This document shows positions 45,507 to 56,163 of a stretch of 64,000 bases of DNA, piece by piece. The stretch spans positions 12,882,204 to 12,946,203 of the forward strand of contig NC_041019.1 in assembly GCF_004193775.1 (NCBI RefSeq), written 5' to 3'. This DNA is from Glycine soja. Lineage: Eukaryota; Streptophyta; Magnoliopsida; Fabales; Fabaceae. A program made the position numbers and the translations under genes. The notes under the pieces were generated by a model. It did no database searches and was not told where the DNA came from. It saw only the letters and a list, made by a program, of their open reading frames with translations. How positions within the stretch are numbered: the stretch's first letter is position 1; every line of letters starts with the position of its first letter.

Positions 45507-46165
45507 ATGGATCGAACCTGGATGAAAGCATCACCCATAAGAGATGTATACGAGAATGGGGTTGAAGAATTCTTGCAATTTGCGCAACAAAATGCACCAG
45601 TAATGGGTGGAAAGTATTTTTGTTCGTGTGTGAAATATGTGAATGGGAGATGATAGACATTGAATGACATACGATCTCATCTTATATGTGATGGTATCAT
45701 TCTGAATTATACAAAGTGGATTTGGCATGGCCAATTTCCAAACACGACAACACTCCCCTACACTCAGGTCGTCGATGTATAAATCGGAGATCGTATAGAA
45801 GATATGATACACGATCTTGGACAAGAGGGTTTTTGCCAAGCAAATGCACCTTATTATGATGATTTACAAAGTGATTCTAAGAAGACGTTGTATTCAGGAT
45901 GCATAACCTTTACATGGTTATTGGTGGTGTTAGCTTTGGTGAACTTGAAGGCAAGATTTGGATGGAGTGACAAAAACTTCACTTAATTGCTTGTGTTATT
46001 GAAGAAAATGCTTCCTGAACAAAACACATTACCAAAAAATCACTACGAGGCAAAGAAGATATTATGTCCAGTGGGTATGGAGTACCAAAAAATACATGCA
46101 TGTCCTAATAATTACATTTTGTATAAAAATGAGTTTGCTGAAATGCGCAAATGTCCTACACTTTT
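45507..46165 (+). pseudogene. CACTA transposase-associated domain exon, broken and truncated
   Basis: One frame from the ATG at 45507 gives MDRTWMKASPIRDVYENGVE, FLQFAQQNAPVMGGKYFCSC, WIWHGQFPN, EDMIHDLGQEGF, VNLKARFGWSDKNF, and KKILCPVGMEYQKIHACPNN to MRKCPT. This is the Transpos_assoc domain plus the start of the transposase of En/Spm elements. In-frame stops interrupt it (near 45651, 45654, 45780 and 45984) without frameshifts. Homology ends just before the Cys that should follow KCPT, at the junction with Ogre-like sequence. Confidence 0.85.
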
Positions 46166-46877
46166 TACACACACTGTGGGTTGTTAAGGGCCCTACACCC
46201 GGGTCCCTGGGAACATAAGAAGTGGAGGTGAATCTGTGGTCATGCTAAGTCTTCGACTTGCTTGATGACAGTGAAACCTTATCTAGAGTTTTTCTACGTT
46301 GTCGCCAGTAGTCCCTACCACCACGATGTTTGATATCAAAGGGGATGATATCTCTAGAAACCTTTGAAAGCTATATGCAACCACCTTGGGAATTATCACT
46401 AAATAGCGAGCTTTTAGTTCCCCCTCCATTAGGTTCCTGAAATAAGGGCATGGAGCAAACACGCTACGTGTTGTTTCCTTGATGTTGCCATGCATATCTT
46501 TGCAATGTCATGTTTGTGTGCGTCTTTGCTATGTTATTATTTGATGGCGTTACCGTGCGTGTTCATCTAGAATATTTTTGTTTTGTGCTCTCAACTGCGT
46601 GCTCTCACGCATGTATATCTATAATGCACCGTCACTCTTGCATTGCGTTTTTCTCGTCATTTTGTCATGGGAAGTCGAAAGGTCCGCATCACCTTTTTAA
46701 ATGCATACATGGGACACTGTGGTAATGCCCAAATGTTGTGAGTAAGAAGAGATGATCTTCTAGGCTCTTGTGTCCGTAAAATACATTTGTGTCATGCATA
46801 ACATAAGCATTCCTTCATGCATTCATCATATTTCCTCCATAATAGGGTATCAAAGTATTGATTCAAACAGAACTTTC
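46166..46877 (+). other. Ogre-like leader
   Basis: Untranslated region before ORF1. Contains CTACACCCGGGTCCCTGGG near 46193. No gene. Confidence 0.5.
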
Positions 46878-48761
46878 ATGGGATCAAATCAAGCACCCTT
46901 GTCTAAGAAAATGTTCTATCAAGTCAAAATTAAAAGCCTAGAGGTTGTCAGTTTGCAAGAATTGGGGAAATTGATGGATCAGCTCCAACATTAATCTTTC
47001 CGTAAGATCTATGGGAAGATTTGGAATCTAGCTATGATAGAAGTCTCTGTCGAATCCATTGCATCCCTCACTCAGTATTACGATCAGCCGCTAAGGTGCT
47101 TCACGTTTGGGGACTTTCAGCTAGTGTCGACCATGGAAGGTTTTTAAGGGATCTTGGGATGTCTGCTAGGAGAAAGAAAGCCATATCTCTTTTCTGGGTT
47201 CTATCCCTCCATGGCGAGAATAGCCAAGGTAGTTAGAATCTCGGTGCAAGAGTTGGACCGAGTAAAACAAAATTGAAATGGGATAGTCGGAATACCAAGG
47301 AGGCATTTGGAGGAAAAGGCAAAGGCGTTGGCGGATCAAGGTGAATGGGCTTCATTCATTGATGTCTTGGAGCTATTGGTATTTGGAGTTGTCCTCTTTC
47401 CAAATGTGGATGGGCTAGTAGACTAAGCGGTGATCGATACCTTCCTTGCTTACCACCATAGAAAAGAAAGCTCGGTCATTGCTGTGTTGGTCGATGCCTA
47501 TGACACATTTGACCGAAGATGCGAGAAGAGCAACATAAGGATTGTCTGTTGCACACCCGCTCTTTATGTACGGCTGGTCTCGCACCTTTTTCGTCATGAA
47601 AGTAGACCCATTTGTCCCCTGCAAGGTCACCGCATGTTCGCCGAGAAAGGGAAGGCAAATTGGGAGCAACTCTTGCCTAGTATGGTAGGGGCATCTATTA
47701 ATTGGTTCCCCCGATGAAAGGAAGGAAGAGTTGGGGTTTTGTCCTCATATGAGGGATTCTCGATCGTCCCCTTGATGGAAACGAGGGGTTGTATCAATTA
47801 TAATTCCATCCTTGTCATAAGACAACTTGGCTACCCCATGAGAGGAGCACCATCGAAAGAAAGCATCACACCTTTCATCGCACGGGGTTTCAGTCCCCCC
47901 AATGCAAGGATACTTCAAGGAGTCTGCAAAGCATGGAGCACAGTGCAAAAGTAAGACAAGGAGCTTAGAGGAAGCAGCAATGGGATCGTCTGTGGCTATC
48001 ATAAGTGGCCGAAGGCTCAGACACAAGAGCTGGATTGGCTCCCAAAGCCAAAGGTTTCAGGCGAGGAAAAGGTTGAAACCCCCAAGGAGAGTGAGGAGGT
48101 GCAAGCCTTAAAGGCGGAACTTGAAAGAGCACAAGCAGTCAAGGAAAAGTTCAAGAGGATGGCCATCAAAGTCCGAAAAGAATGCGAAAAACTGAGAGAC
48201 GTCAATGTGGCCACCACCGAAGCTTTGGAGCGGGAAACAAAGAGAGCCCGAAAGGAAAAATGGGGCCAAAACAAGTTCTGAGGGGCTTTGTGGGGTATCA
48301 ACAACGAGCTTAAGCTTCGAAGGGCTGAGAGAGACCATTCGAGAGTCGAAAGCATGATTTTGGAAGACAAGTTGAAGGCTTGTCAAAGGTCCAAAAGGAG
48401 TTTGTCCGAGCAATTGAGCAAGACTAAAGAAAACATGTAGGCCATCATTGACCAATACAAGGAGAAGCTAAATTTAGCTTCAACCTATGAACAAAGGCTA
48501 GAGGATGGGTACACAAAGGTATCAGTCCTACAGGCAGAAAGGTAAGCGAGGGAAAGAGTGATCGATTCATTGCATTGAGAAGCAATAATGTGGATGGATA
48601 GGTTCGCTTTCACCTTGAATGGGAGTCAAGAGCTTCCAAGACTGCTAGCCAAAGCTAAAGCAATGGCGGGCGTGTACTCGACCCCTGAGGAAGTTCATGG
48701 ACTCCTCGATTATTGTCAACACATGATCGATTTAATGGCTCACATAATTAGGAATCGCTAA
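46878..48761 (+). pseudogene. Ogre ORF1 (DUF7745-like plus coiled coil), stops only
   Basis: One frame from ATG 46878 to TAA 48759-48761 covers the whole protein, about 627 codons, with roughly ten in-frame stops and no evident frameshift. The N-terminal half has SLTQYYDQPLRCFTFGDFQL and WASFIDVLELLVFGVVLFPN with NIRIVCCTPALYVRLVSHLF, matching the ORF1 family of plant Ogre elements that databases often label DUF7745. The C-terminal part is coiled coil (LKAELERAQAVKEKFKRMA at 48105, then LRRAERDHSRVE). Its function in Ogre is unknown. Stops fall at codons explained by single C-to-T or G-to-A changes, for example ENM-stop-AI near 48437. Confidence 0.8.
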
Positions 48762-51704
48762 GGCGTTTGTGTTTTCGCTTTAATTTTGACAAGATGAACA
48801 TTTTGTTCCTTAATAAAAATGAGTTTGGTTCAATCCTATGCCTTTGCTCAGGATTCTGTGCAAATCCAATACTTCGAAAACTTATCTTTAGCATGCATTC
48901 ATGTTTAGTTCTTTGTCGTATTACTCACTACATTTTTGTTCTTTTAGGAGAAAATACCATAACTAAACACCCTTTAAGGCACCCCTATCGAACCCGTTCT
49001 AAGACTAGAGTTATGGGCAATATAGAAGAGGTGCAAGAACAGATGAAGGCCGATATGGTGGCCTTGAAAGATCAAATGGCTTCCATGATGGAAGCCATGT
49101 TAAGCATGAAAAGAATGATGGAAAGTAATGCGGCCACAGCTGCCACCGCCAGCACCGCCGCTGAGGCGGATCCTACCCATCCATGTGCCATAAATCAAGC
49201 ACATCAACCCATCCCAGACATGGTGGGACAAGGAGAAGTATTGGGCGGCACCGATGGTCTACACATGGGGTATAATAGGAATGCTTACCCCTACGGCTTA
49301 CCCCCCAATTATACGCCGCCCACCATGCACGTGCCTAATGAGAATGTTAATAATGACATTCCTGTTACCTTTGAGGGTCAATAACCCCAGCCTATAGGAG
49401 GCGTCCGTGAAGAACCTCGGGAGCGTGCTCAAGCTGACTTCGACCTATATCCCACTTTCACCACCGAGGGACCAGCATATAACGCTATGCCTTAGCCTAA
49501 CACCGTGGCAGCTCCTCAACCTCTCCCTCTACAATCGCTGCATGTCTTAGTAAGGGGGCCGCCTCCGACAATGGAAGGGAGAGAGAAACTTGATCTCATC
49601 GAAGAGAGATTAAGAGTCGTGTAAGGGTTTGGTGATTGCCCTTTCACCGACATGACGAAATTGTGCTTGGTACCTGATGTTGTCATCCCTCCAAAATTCA
49701 AGATGCCAGATTTTGATAAATTCAAGGGGACCACTTGCCCCAAAAATCACCTGAAGATGTATTGCCAGAAAATGGGGGCGTACTCTAGGGATGAGAAGCT
49801 GTTGATGCATTTCTTCCAAGATAGTTTGGCCGAAGCAGCGGTCATCTGATATACCAATCTGGAGGCTTCTCGCATCCGCTCATAGAAAGACTTAATTATT
49901 GCCTTCATTCGGTAGTACCAATACAATATTGACATGGCTCTCGACAGAACCCAGCTGTAGAATATGAGCAAGCGGGAGCACGAGTCATTTAAGGAGTACA
50001 CCCAACGGTGAAGGGATTTGGCAGCCAAGTGGCACCCCCATGGTGGAAAGAGAGATGATCACAATGATAGTGGACACGCTGTCGGTGTTCTACTACAAAA
50101 GTTAGTGGGCTACATGCCCTCTAGCTATGTAGATCTAGTATTTGCGGGCGAGAGGATTGAAGTAGGCCTGAAAAGAGGGAAGTTCAACTATGTCGCCCCT
50201 GTCGATACAAGTAAAAAAAGATTAGGGGCAAGTGGGGCAGAGAAGAAGGAAGGGGATGCCCATGCCGTGACTTCGGCTCCTACTTGGTCGAAACCCCAGC
50301 AAACCCTTCACAACACCTACCAGTATGACTAACATCAACCAAGCTTTTTGGCCTGCGCCGGAAACCCCTCCAACCCGGCACCCATCTAGCAAAGGGCACC
50401 CGTTTAACCACAAAGGGCCCCCACTCAAAGCCCGGCTCCTACATAAACTCGCCCCGCCGGCATTTCCAATCCTGACATGATGCCAATCTGAGGAGGAACC
50501 CTCTAGTGAAGAAGCTTCTGGAGTTCGCCTCAATTCTGATGTCGTACGGAGATTTGTTGCCATCTTTGATCGCCAACCAAATGGCAATGGTGACCCTCGG
50601 AAGGATGTATCAGTCTCCTTTCCCTTGGTGGTACAACCCCAACGCAACCAACGCTTATCATGGGGGTGTGGAAGCAATGTCTTCCAAGTTTATTTTGATA
50701 ATGCCAAAGAATCAAGAGTCAAGCAAATTCCAAAGATTCAAGATTCAAGAGTCAAGTTTCAAGAATCAAGATTCAAGATTCAAGAATCAAGTTTCAAGAA
50801 TCAAGATTCAAGAATAATGAAGATCAAGATTTAAGACTCAAGATTCAAGAAACAAGAAAAGACTCAATAAAGATAAGTTCTAAAAAGTTTTTTCAAAACA
50901 TTGAGTAGCACAAGAAGTTTTCACAAAATCATTACCAAAGATTTTTACTCTCTGGTAATCGATTACCAGAAGGTAGTAATCGATTACCAGTGTTTTAAAA
51001 TGTTAAGATTTCAAATTTCAAGAGTTACAACTTGTGTTTAACAGTTTTAAATCATTTTAAACTTGTGTAATCAATTACACAACACTTGTAATCGATTATC
51101 AGAGCTTCTAAACATTTTAATTTTCAAAATTCAAAATGAAAAGTCACATCTGTTGATTTGTAATCGATTACACCTTAATGGTAATCGATTACCAGTGACT
51201 GATTTCAAAAAATACATTTCCAAAAGTCACAATTCTTCAAGTGACTTGTTTCTGAAGATTTTTTCAAAAGCCACAACTTTTTAAGTGACTAGTTTTAAAT
51301 AAATTGCCAAGAGTCACATGCTTTGACTTGAGTCATTAAGAGATTATAAATATGTGACCATGGCATGAGTTTATTAATTGTTCATTGATCTATCATCTAT
51401 CATCTATCTTTTATTCTATCTTTCAATATCTTCTTTCATCTCTTTCAATAGATCTTTCTGAATTATTTCTCTTCATCTTTCTAAAAGTTTTTGTTCAACA
51501 CTTTCTCTTCCAAGAAAAGTTCTTAGTTCAAAAACTTGTGCTATTCATCTTTTTCATTCTCTTCTCCCTTTGCCAAAAGAACGAAGGACTAATCGCCTGA
51601 ATTCTTTTGTGTCTCTCTTCTCCCTTTGCCAAAAAAACAAAGGACTAACCGCCTGAATTCTTTTGAGTCTCTCTTCTCCCTTACAAAAGATTCAAAGGAC
51701 TAAC

Positions 51705-53323
51705 AGTAGAAGCAAGCTTCATGATGATGAATCAAGTTGATTCAAGTAGTTTTGATGATGACAAAGATGATGACAAAAAGCATAAAGAATGATTTCAAGA
51801 TTGAGTCAACAAGTTCATGATCAAGATTAATTTCAAGTTTCATGAGAAGAAATCAAGAAGATTCAAGAATCGAGAGAAATTTGATTTCAAGATTCAAGAG
51901 AAGATGAATTCAAGATTCAAGAGAAGAAATCAAGAAGACATCACAAGGGAAGTATTGAAAAGATTTTTCAAAAAACAAACATAGCACAGTTTTGTTTTTT
52001 CAAAAAGAGTTTTTCTCAAAGTTTTCTAAGTTACTAGAGTTTTTACTCTTTGCTAATCGATTACCAGTTTCCTGTAATCGATTAGTAGTGGCAAAGTTTG
52101 ATTTCAAAAGCTTTTAACTGAATTTGCAATGTTCCAATTGTTTTTTAAATGGTGTAATCAATTACGATATATTGGTAATCGATTACCAGTGTATCTGAAC
52201 GTTGAAATTCAAATTCAATTGTGAAGAGTCACATCTTTTCATAAAATGCTTTGTGTAATCGATTACATGGTTTTGGTAATCGATTACCTGTGACAAGTTT
52301 TGAATAAAAATCAAGAGATGTAACTCTTCCAATGGTTTTCTCAAGATTTTCTCAAGGTTATAACTTTTCCAATGGTTTTCTTGACCAGACATGAAGAGTC
52401 TATAAAAGCAAGACCTTGACGTGCATTTTATGTACTTGATATAACTTTTTACACAACTTTTTGAAACATCTTCTTGAACTTCTTGAACTTATTCTTCTTC
52501 TTCTTTTGCCAAAAGCTTTCTAATTTTTTGGTTTCCAAACCTTGTTCTTTCACAGAAAACAAAAGTGTGTTATTCATCTTTTTCATTCTCTTCTCCCTTT
52601 TGCCAAAAAGAATTCGACAAGGACTAACCGCCTGAATTCTTTTTGTGTCTCTCTTCTACCTTTTCCAAAAGAACAAAGGACTAACCGCCTAAATTCTTTT
52701 GTGTCTCCCTTCATCCTTTTCAAAGAATTCAAAACGACACAGTCTAAGAATTCTTTTGATTCTTCCTTTTCCCTTAAACAAAATATTCAAAGGACTAACC
52801 ACCTGAGAACTTTGTCTTAACACATTGGAGGATACATCATTTGTGGTACAAGTAGAGGGTACATCTACTTGGGTTGTTGTAACTGAGAACAAGAGAGGGT
52901 ACATCTCTTATGGATCAGTTCAAGTGGAGGGTACATCCACTTGGTTGTTCAAAGAGAACAAGGGAGGTTACATCCCTTGTGGATCTTTGCTTGTAAAAGC
53001 TTTTACAAGGTTGAAAAGAAATCTCAAGGACCGCAGGTCGCTTGGGGACTGGATGTAGGCACGGTTTGTTGCCGAACCAGTATAAAATTCTTGTGTTTGT
53101 CTTCTTCTTCCATACACTATTTAATTTCCGCTGTGCACTTTAATTATCGCTTTTACTTTTGGTTAAATTTCTATTTTTGTTCTTTACTTTATTAACTTTG
53201 TAGTAAAAGCCTAATTGAATCTAGTAACATTAAGAAGGATAAGTTTTTTTTTAATTAGTAAAGGTTCACTAATAATTAATTCAACCCCCCCTCTTAATTA
53301 TTCTGAGGCCACTTGATCCAACA
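51705..53323 (+). mobile_element. Solo LTR (family S2, inner copy)
   Basis: A 1619-bp copy, start changed from TG to AG (AGTAGAAGC), end GATCCAACA. Exact TSDs CTAAC at 51700-51704 and 53324-53328 fall inside the class I hairpin region of the outer copy. Six TAATCGATTA-type sites at 52050-52290. TATA-like CTATAAAAGCAAGACC near 52396. Confidence 0.93.
52595..53005 (+). other. Serial hairpins with constant loops, LTR family S2 inner copy
   Basis: Class II stems around GGGTACA-type loops: CAAGTAGA/TCTACTTG (52849-52871), ACAAGAGA/TCTCTTAT (52889-52911), CAAGTGGA/TCCACTTG (52921-52943) and ACAAGGGA/TCCCTTGT (52958-52980). Then a perfect palindrome made of CTTGTAAAAG and its complement CTTTTACAAG (about 52990-53009). 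Class I hairpins precede them from about 52600. Confidence 0.8.
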
Positions 53324-53660
53324 CTAACCGCCTGAGAATTCTTTTTGATTCTTCCATTTCCCTTAAGCAAAAGATTTCAAAGGACTAACTGCCTGAGATA
53401 TCTTTTGTTTCCCTTTACAAAGATTCAAAGGACTAACCGTCTAAGAATTCTTTGTCCCAACACATTGGAGGGTACATCCTTTGTGGTACAAGTAGAGGGT
53501 ACATCTACCTGGGGATTGTTATACTAAGAACAAGAGAGGGTACATCTCTTGTGGATCAGTTCAAGTGGAGGGTACATCCACTTGGTTTTTTCAAAGAGAA
53601 CAAGGGAGGGTACATCCCTTGTGGATCTTTGGTTTGTAAAGGATTTTACAAGGTTGAAAG
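53324..53660 (+). other. Serial hairpins with constant loops, LTR family S2 outer copy
   Basis: Class I remnants to about 53455. Class II stems between 53463 and 53625: CAAGTAGA/TCTACCTG, ACAAGAGA/TCTCTTGT, CAAGTGGA/TCCACTTG and ACAAGGGA/TCCCTTGT, each enclosing GGGTACA. Confidence 0.78.
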
Positions 53661-54902
53661 AAATCTCAAGAACCACAGGTTGCTTGGGGACTGGATGTAG
53701 GCACAGTTTGTGACCGAACCAGTATAAATCTTGTGTTTGTCTTCTTCTTCCCTACACTCTTTAATTTTCGCTGTGTACTTTTAATTATTGCTTTTACTTT
53801 TGGTTAAGTTTCGATTTTTGTTCTTTACTTTCTTAACTTAGTAGTAAAAGCCTAATTGAATCTAGTAACATTAAGAAGGATAGATTTTTAATTAGTCAAG
53901 ACACATTCATAATTAATTCAACCCCCCCCCTTCTTAATTATTCTGAGGCCACCTGATCCTACAGGGGGTACCCCGGGGCATTCGATAGAACAGCGTGTGG
54001 CCCTCAAGCATAAGGTCCAAAGTTTGATCGACGTGGGGTGACTAACATTCCAAGATGATGACCCAAATGTAAAGACAAATCCGCTTGCCAATCATGGGGG
54101 GTCAACAGTTAATGCAATAGAGGAGTATGGACTTCAGAGGCCAAAGCAAATAAAAGATGTGGTAACCTCTAGGAGGTTTATATTTGAGGCGCTGCAAGAA
54201 GCGGGCATGATTTCCTTTGATGGGCACAAGGGGGATTCTTGTTTAATGCATCCGGGTGCATCACATGACATGGAAACATGCTCAACGGCAGAGGAGCTAT
54301 TACAAGGAATGATGGACCAAGCCCGGTTTGAAATTGGTGATGCAAGCAAGGGAGAACAACATGTGTGCATGCAATTGGCAGACAAAAGCCCAAGCAAACC
54401 CAAACCTTTGATGATCCACTTCACCAGAGATGCTGCCTCCCAAAAACCGTGAGGCTCCCAACCTATCCCGGGTAAGAAGTTTGTCCCATTCCCTTGCAGA
54501 AGCAACAAGGCGGTCCCATGGAGGTATGCCCCTCAAAAGCCCAACGAAAAGAAGGACAAGGCCGTCGGAGATGACCTATCCTTTGCCAAAGTTACTTACA
54601 TCTCTGGCATGAGTGGTGTGACCCGCAGTGGGCGTGTCTTCGCAGCACCGGACTCGTTGGTGTGGTCCAAGGATGCGAAGGGAAAGGCAAAGGTAGGCAC
54701 GAAAGAAAATGACAAGGCAAGCCCAATTCTCGATGAGGAGATCCCGGTTGGGAGATTTGCTAAGGGAGAGGAAGACTTCAGTACGAAGAAGATATCCACC
54801 AAAGAAGCAAATGAGTTCCTTCGAATCATTCAACAAAGCGAGTTCAAAGTGATTGAATAGCTCAATAAGACCCCAGCTAGGGTCTCCCTGTTAGAACTAG
54901 TC

Positions 54903-55991
54903 ATGAACTCGGAGCCTCATCGAGCATTGTTGGTAAAAATCTTGAATGAAGCCCACATGGCCCAAGACATCTCTATGGAAGGCTTCGGGGGCATCATCAA
55001 CAATATTACCGCCAACAATTACCTCACCTTCACTGATGAGGAGATACTCATCGAGGGTCGGGGACATAATAGGGCCTTACATGTGTCCGTCAAGTGTTTG
55101 GACCACTTCGTGGCCAAGGTTCTTATCAATAATGGATCATCGCTGAATGTCATGCCCAAAAGCGCGTTGGGCAAACTACCTTTCAACACGTCACACCTGA
55201 GGCCAAGCTCCATGGTGGTGCGGGCTTTTGACGGTAGCTGCCGGGACGTAAGGGGGGAGATTGATCTCCCAATTCAGATTGAACCGCACATCTGTTAGAT
55301 CACTTTCCAAGTGATGGATATCAACCTAGCCTATAGCTGCCTTTTAGGCTGGCCTTGGATTCACTTAGTCCAGGTAGTCCCTTCAACGCTCCACCAAAGG
55401 TTGAAGTTTGTGGTGGAAGGGCAGTTAATCATAGTATTGGGGGAGGAAGACACCCTTGTAAGTTTCCCTTCTTCTACATCATATATGGAAGCCGCAAAAG
55501 AATCCTTAGAGACGTCCTTCCAAGCTTTGGAACTGGTAAGCAACGCTTATGTCGAGTCTCCCCAAGTGCAACCCCGCTCATCCAGTGCTGCATTGATGGT
55601 AGTCCGTGTAATGTTAGGGCATGGGTACAAGCCTGAAAGGGGTTTAGGTCGGAACGGTAACAGTGTGGTGAGCTTGGTGGAGTTCAAAGAGAACCACAGA
55701 AGGTTTGGGTTGGGATATAATCCTACACGCACTGACGTAAGGAGAAGCACCTTAGAAAGAAGGGGCCAAAGCATGGGCCAGCAACAAGGACCGCAAGTGA
55801 AGGGGACTCCCTTATGTCACATCAACAAGAGTTTTTTCAGCACGGGTTGGACATGTGAAGGGCAAGTCACCATGATCCATGATGAAGTCCCTCAAGAGCA
55901 ATTAAACTGGGTGTGGCTATGCCCTCCTAAATTCGAGTTGGGAAACTGGCAAGTTATCGAACAACCCAGAATTTCCGTGGCAAACATAATG
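54903..55991 (+). pseudogene. Ogre protease with G-patch-like region
   Basis: The retropepsin-like region reads HFVAKVLINNGSSLNVMPKS and then SSMVVRAFDGSCRDVRGEID and SCLLGWPWIH. The catalytic Asp before Asn-Gly-Ser is Asn here (codon 55128-55130), a G-to-A type change. A G-patch-like stretch follows at 55590-55730: VMLGHGYKPERGLGRNGN and RRFGLGYNPTR. A stop at 55296 separates the two halves, which are otherwise in one frame. The region ends at a donor (AT/GTAATTTG, 55991). Confidence 0.82.
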
Positions 55992-56163
55992 TAATTTGTT
56001 AGTCCAAACCTTATAGCTAGGCCTAGGCTTTAGGGTTTTCTCCCTGTTTGGGCTTGTCTTTTGCTATCATATATATAAATACAACCTTTCTTCATTTGTT
56101 CTTGCACCCTCATCCATTCTCATTCGTCTGCCTGTTTATTTTTGTTGCGATTAAATGGTACAG
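55991..56163 (+). other. Putative Ogre-type intron between protease and RT
   Basis: GT at 55991 and AG at 56162-56163, with a T-rich tract before the acceptor. Removing the 173 bp joins the protease frame to the SDEESCEGTNTEDPDVDFEQ frame in phase and skips the TAA at 55992-55994. A spliced intron at this place is an established Ogre feature; splicing of this copy is inferred. Confidence 0.72.

Larger units (their letters stand above)
41494..46165 (+). mobile_element. 5' portion of a CACTA (En/Spm) transposon, truncated
   Basis: The left end CTACTACAAAAAGCC resembles the CACTACAAxAAA terminus of plant CACTA elements with one change. It is followed by subterminal motifs of the CCGTCTTT/AAGACxGTTTT type (41500-41800) on both strands. 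A decayed transposase-associated exon lies at 45507-46165, where similarity stops in mid-domain as the Ogre-like element begins. LTR-like sequence of another family interrupts it at 43247-44110. The 3' end is missing. Confidence 0.72.
50667..53963 (+). mobile_element. Solo LTR (family S2, outer copy) carrying a second solo LTR
   Basis: The outer LTR runs TGTGGAAGC to GATCCTACA with exact TSDs GGGGG (50662-50666 and 53964-53968). Its two parts, 50667-51704 and 53324-53963, are separated by the inner copy 51705-53323. It shows the same order as the copy at 27320: ATCAAG runs, six palindromes (50950-51195), TATA region and two hairpin series. It splits the Ogre gag. Confidence 0.93.
49013..54860 (+). 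pseudogene. Ogre gag, split by a compound solo LTR and broken
   Basis: Starts MGNIEEVQEQMKADMVALKD (coiled coil) at 49013, then a Pro/Asn/Tyr-rich linker. The gag core follows at 49640-50110: PPKFKMPDFDKFKGTTCPKN, MYCQKMGAYSRDEKLLMHFF and REHESFKEYTQR, and then VGLKRGKFNY. The reading is cut at 50666 by LTR sequence with TSD GGGGG and resumes at 53969. It continues as SLIDVG, RRFIFEALQEAGMISFDGHK and KKISTKEANEFLRIIQQSEF to about 54860. Stops occur at 49382, 49495, 49847 and elsewhere, and frame changes occur around 50335-50660. In intact elements this forms the capsid. Confidence 0.82.
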
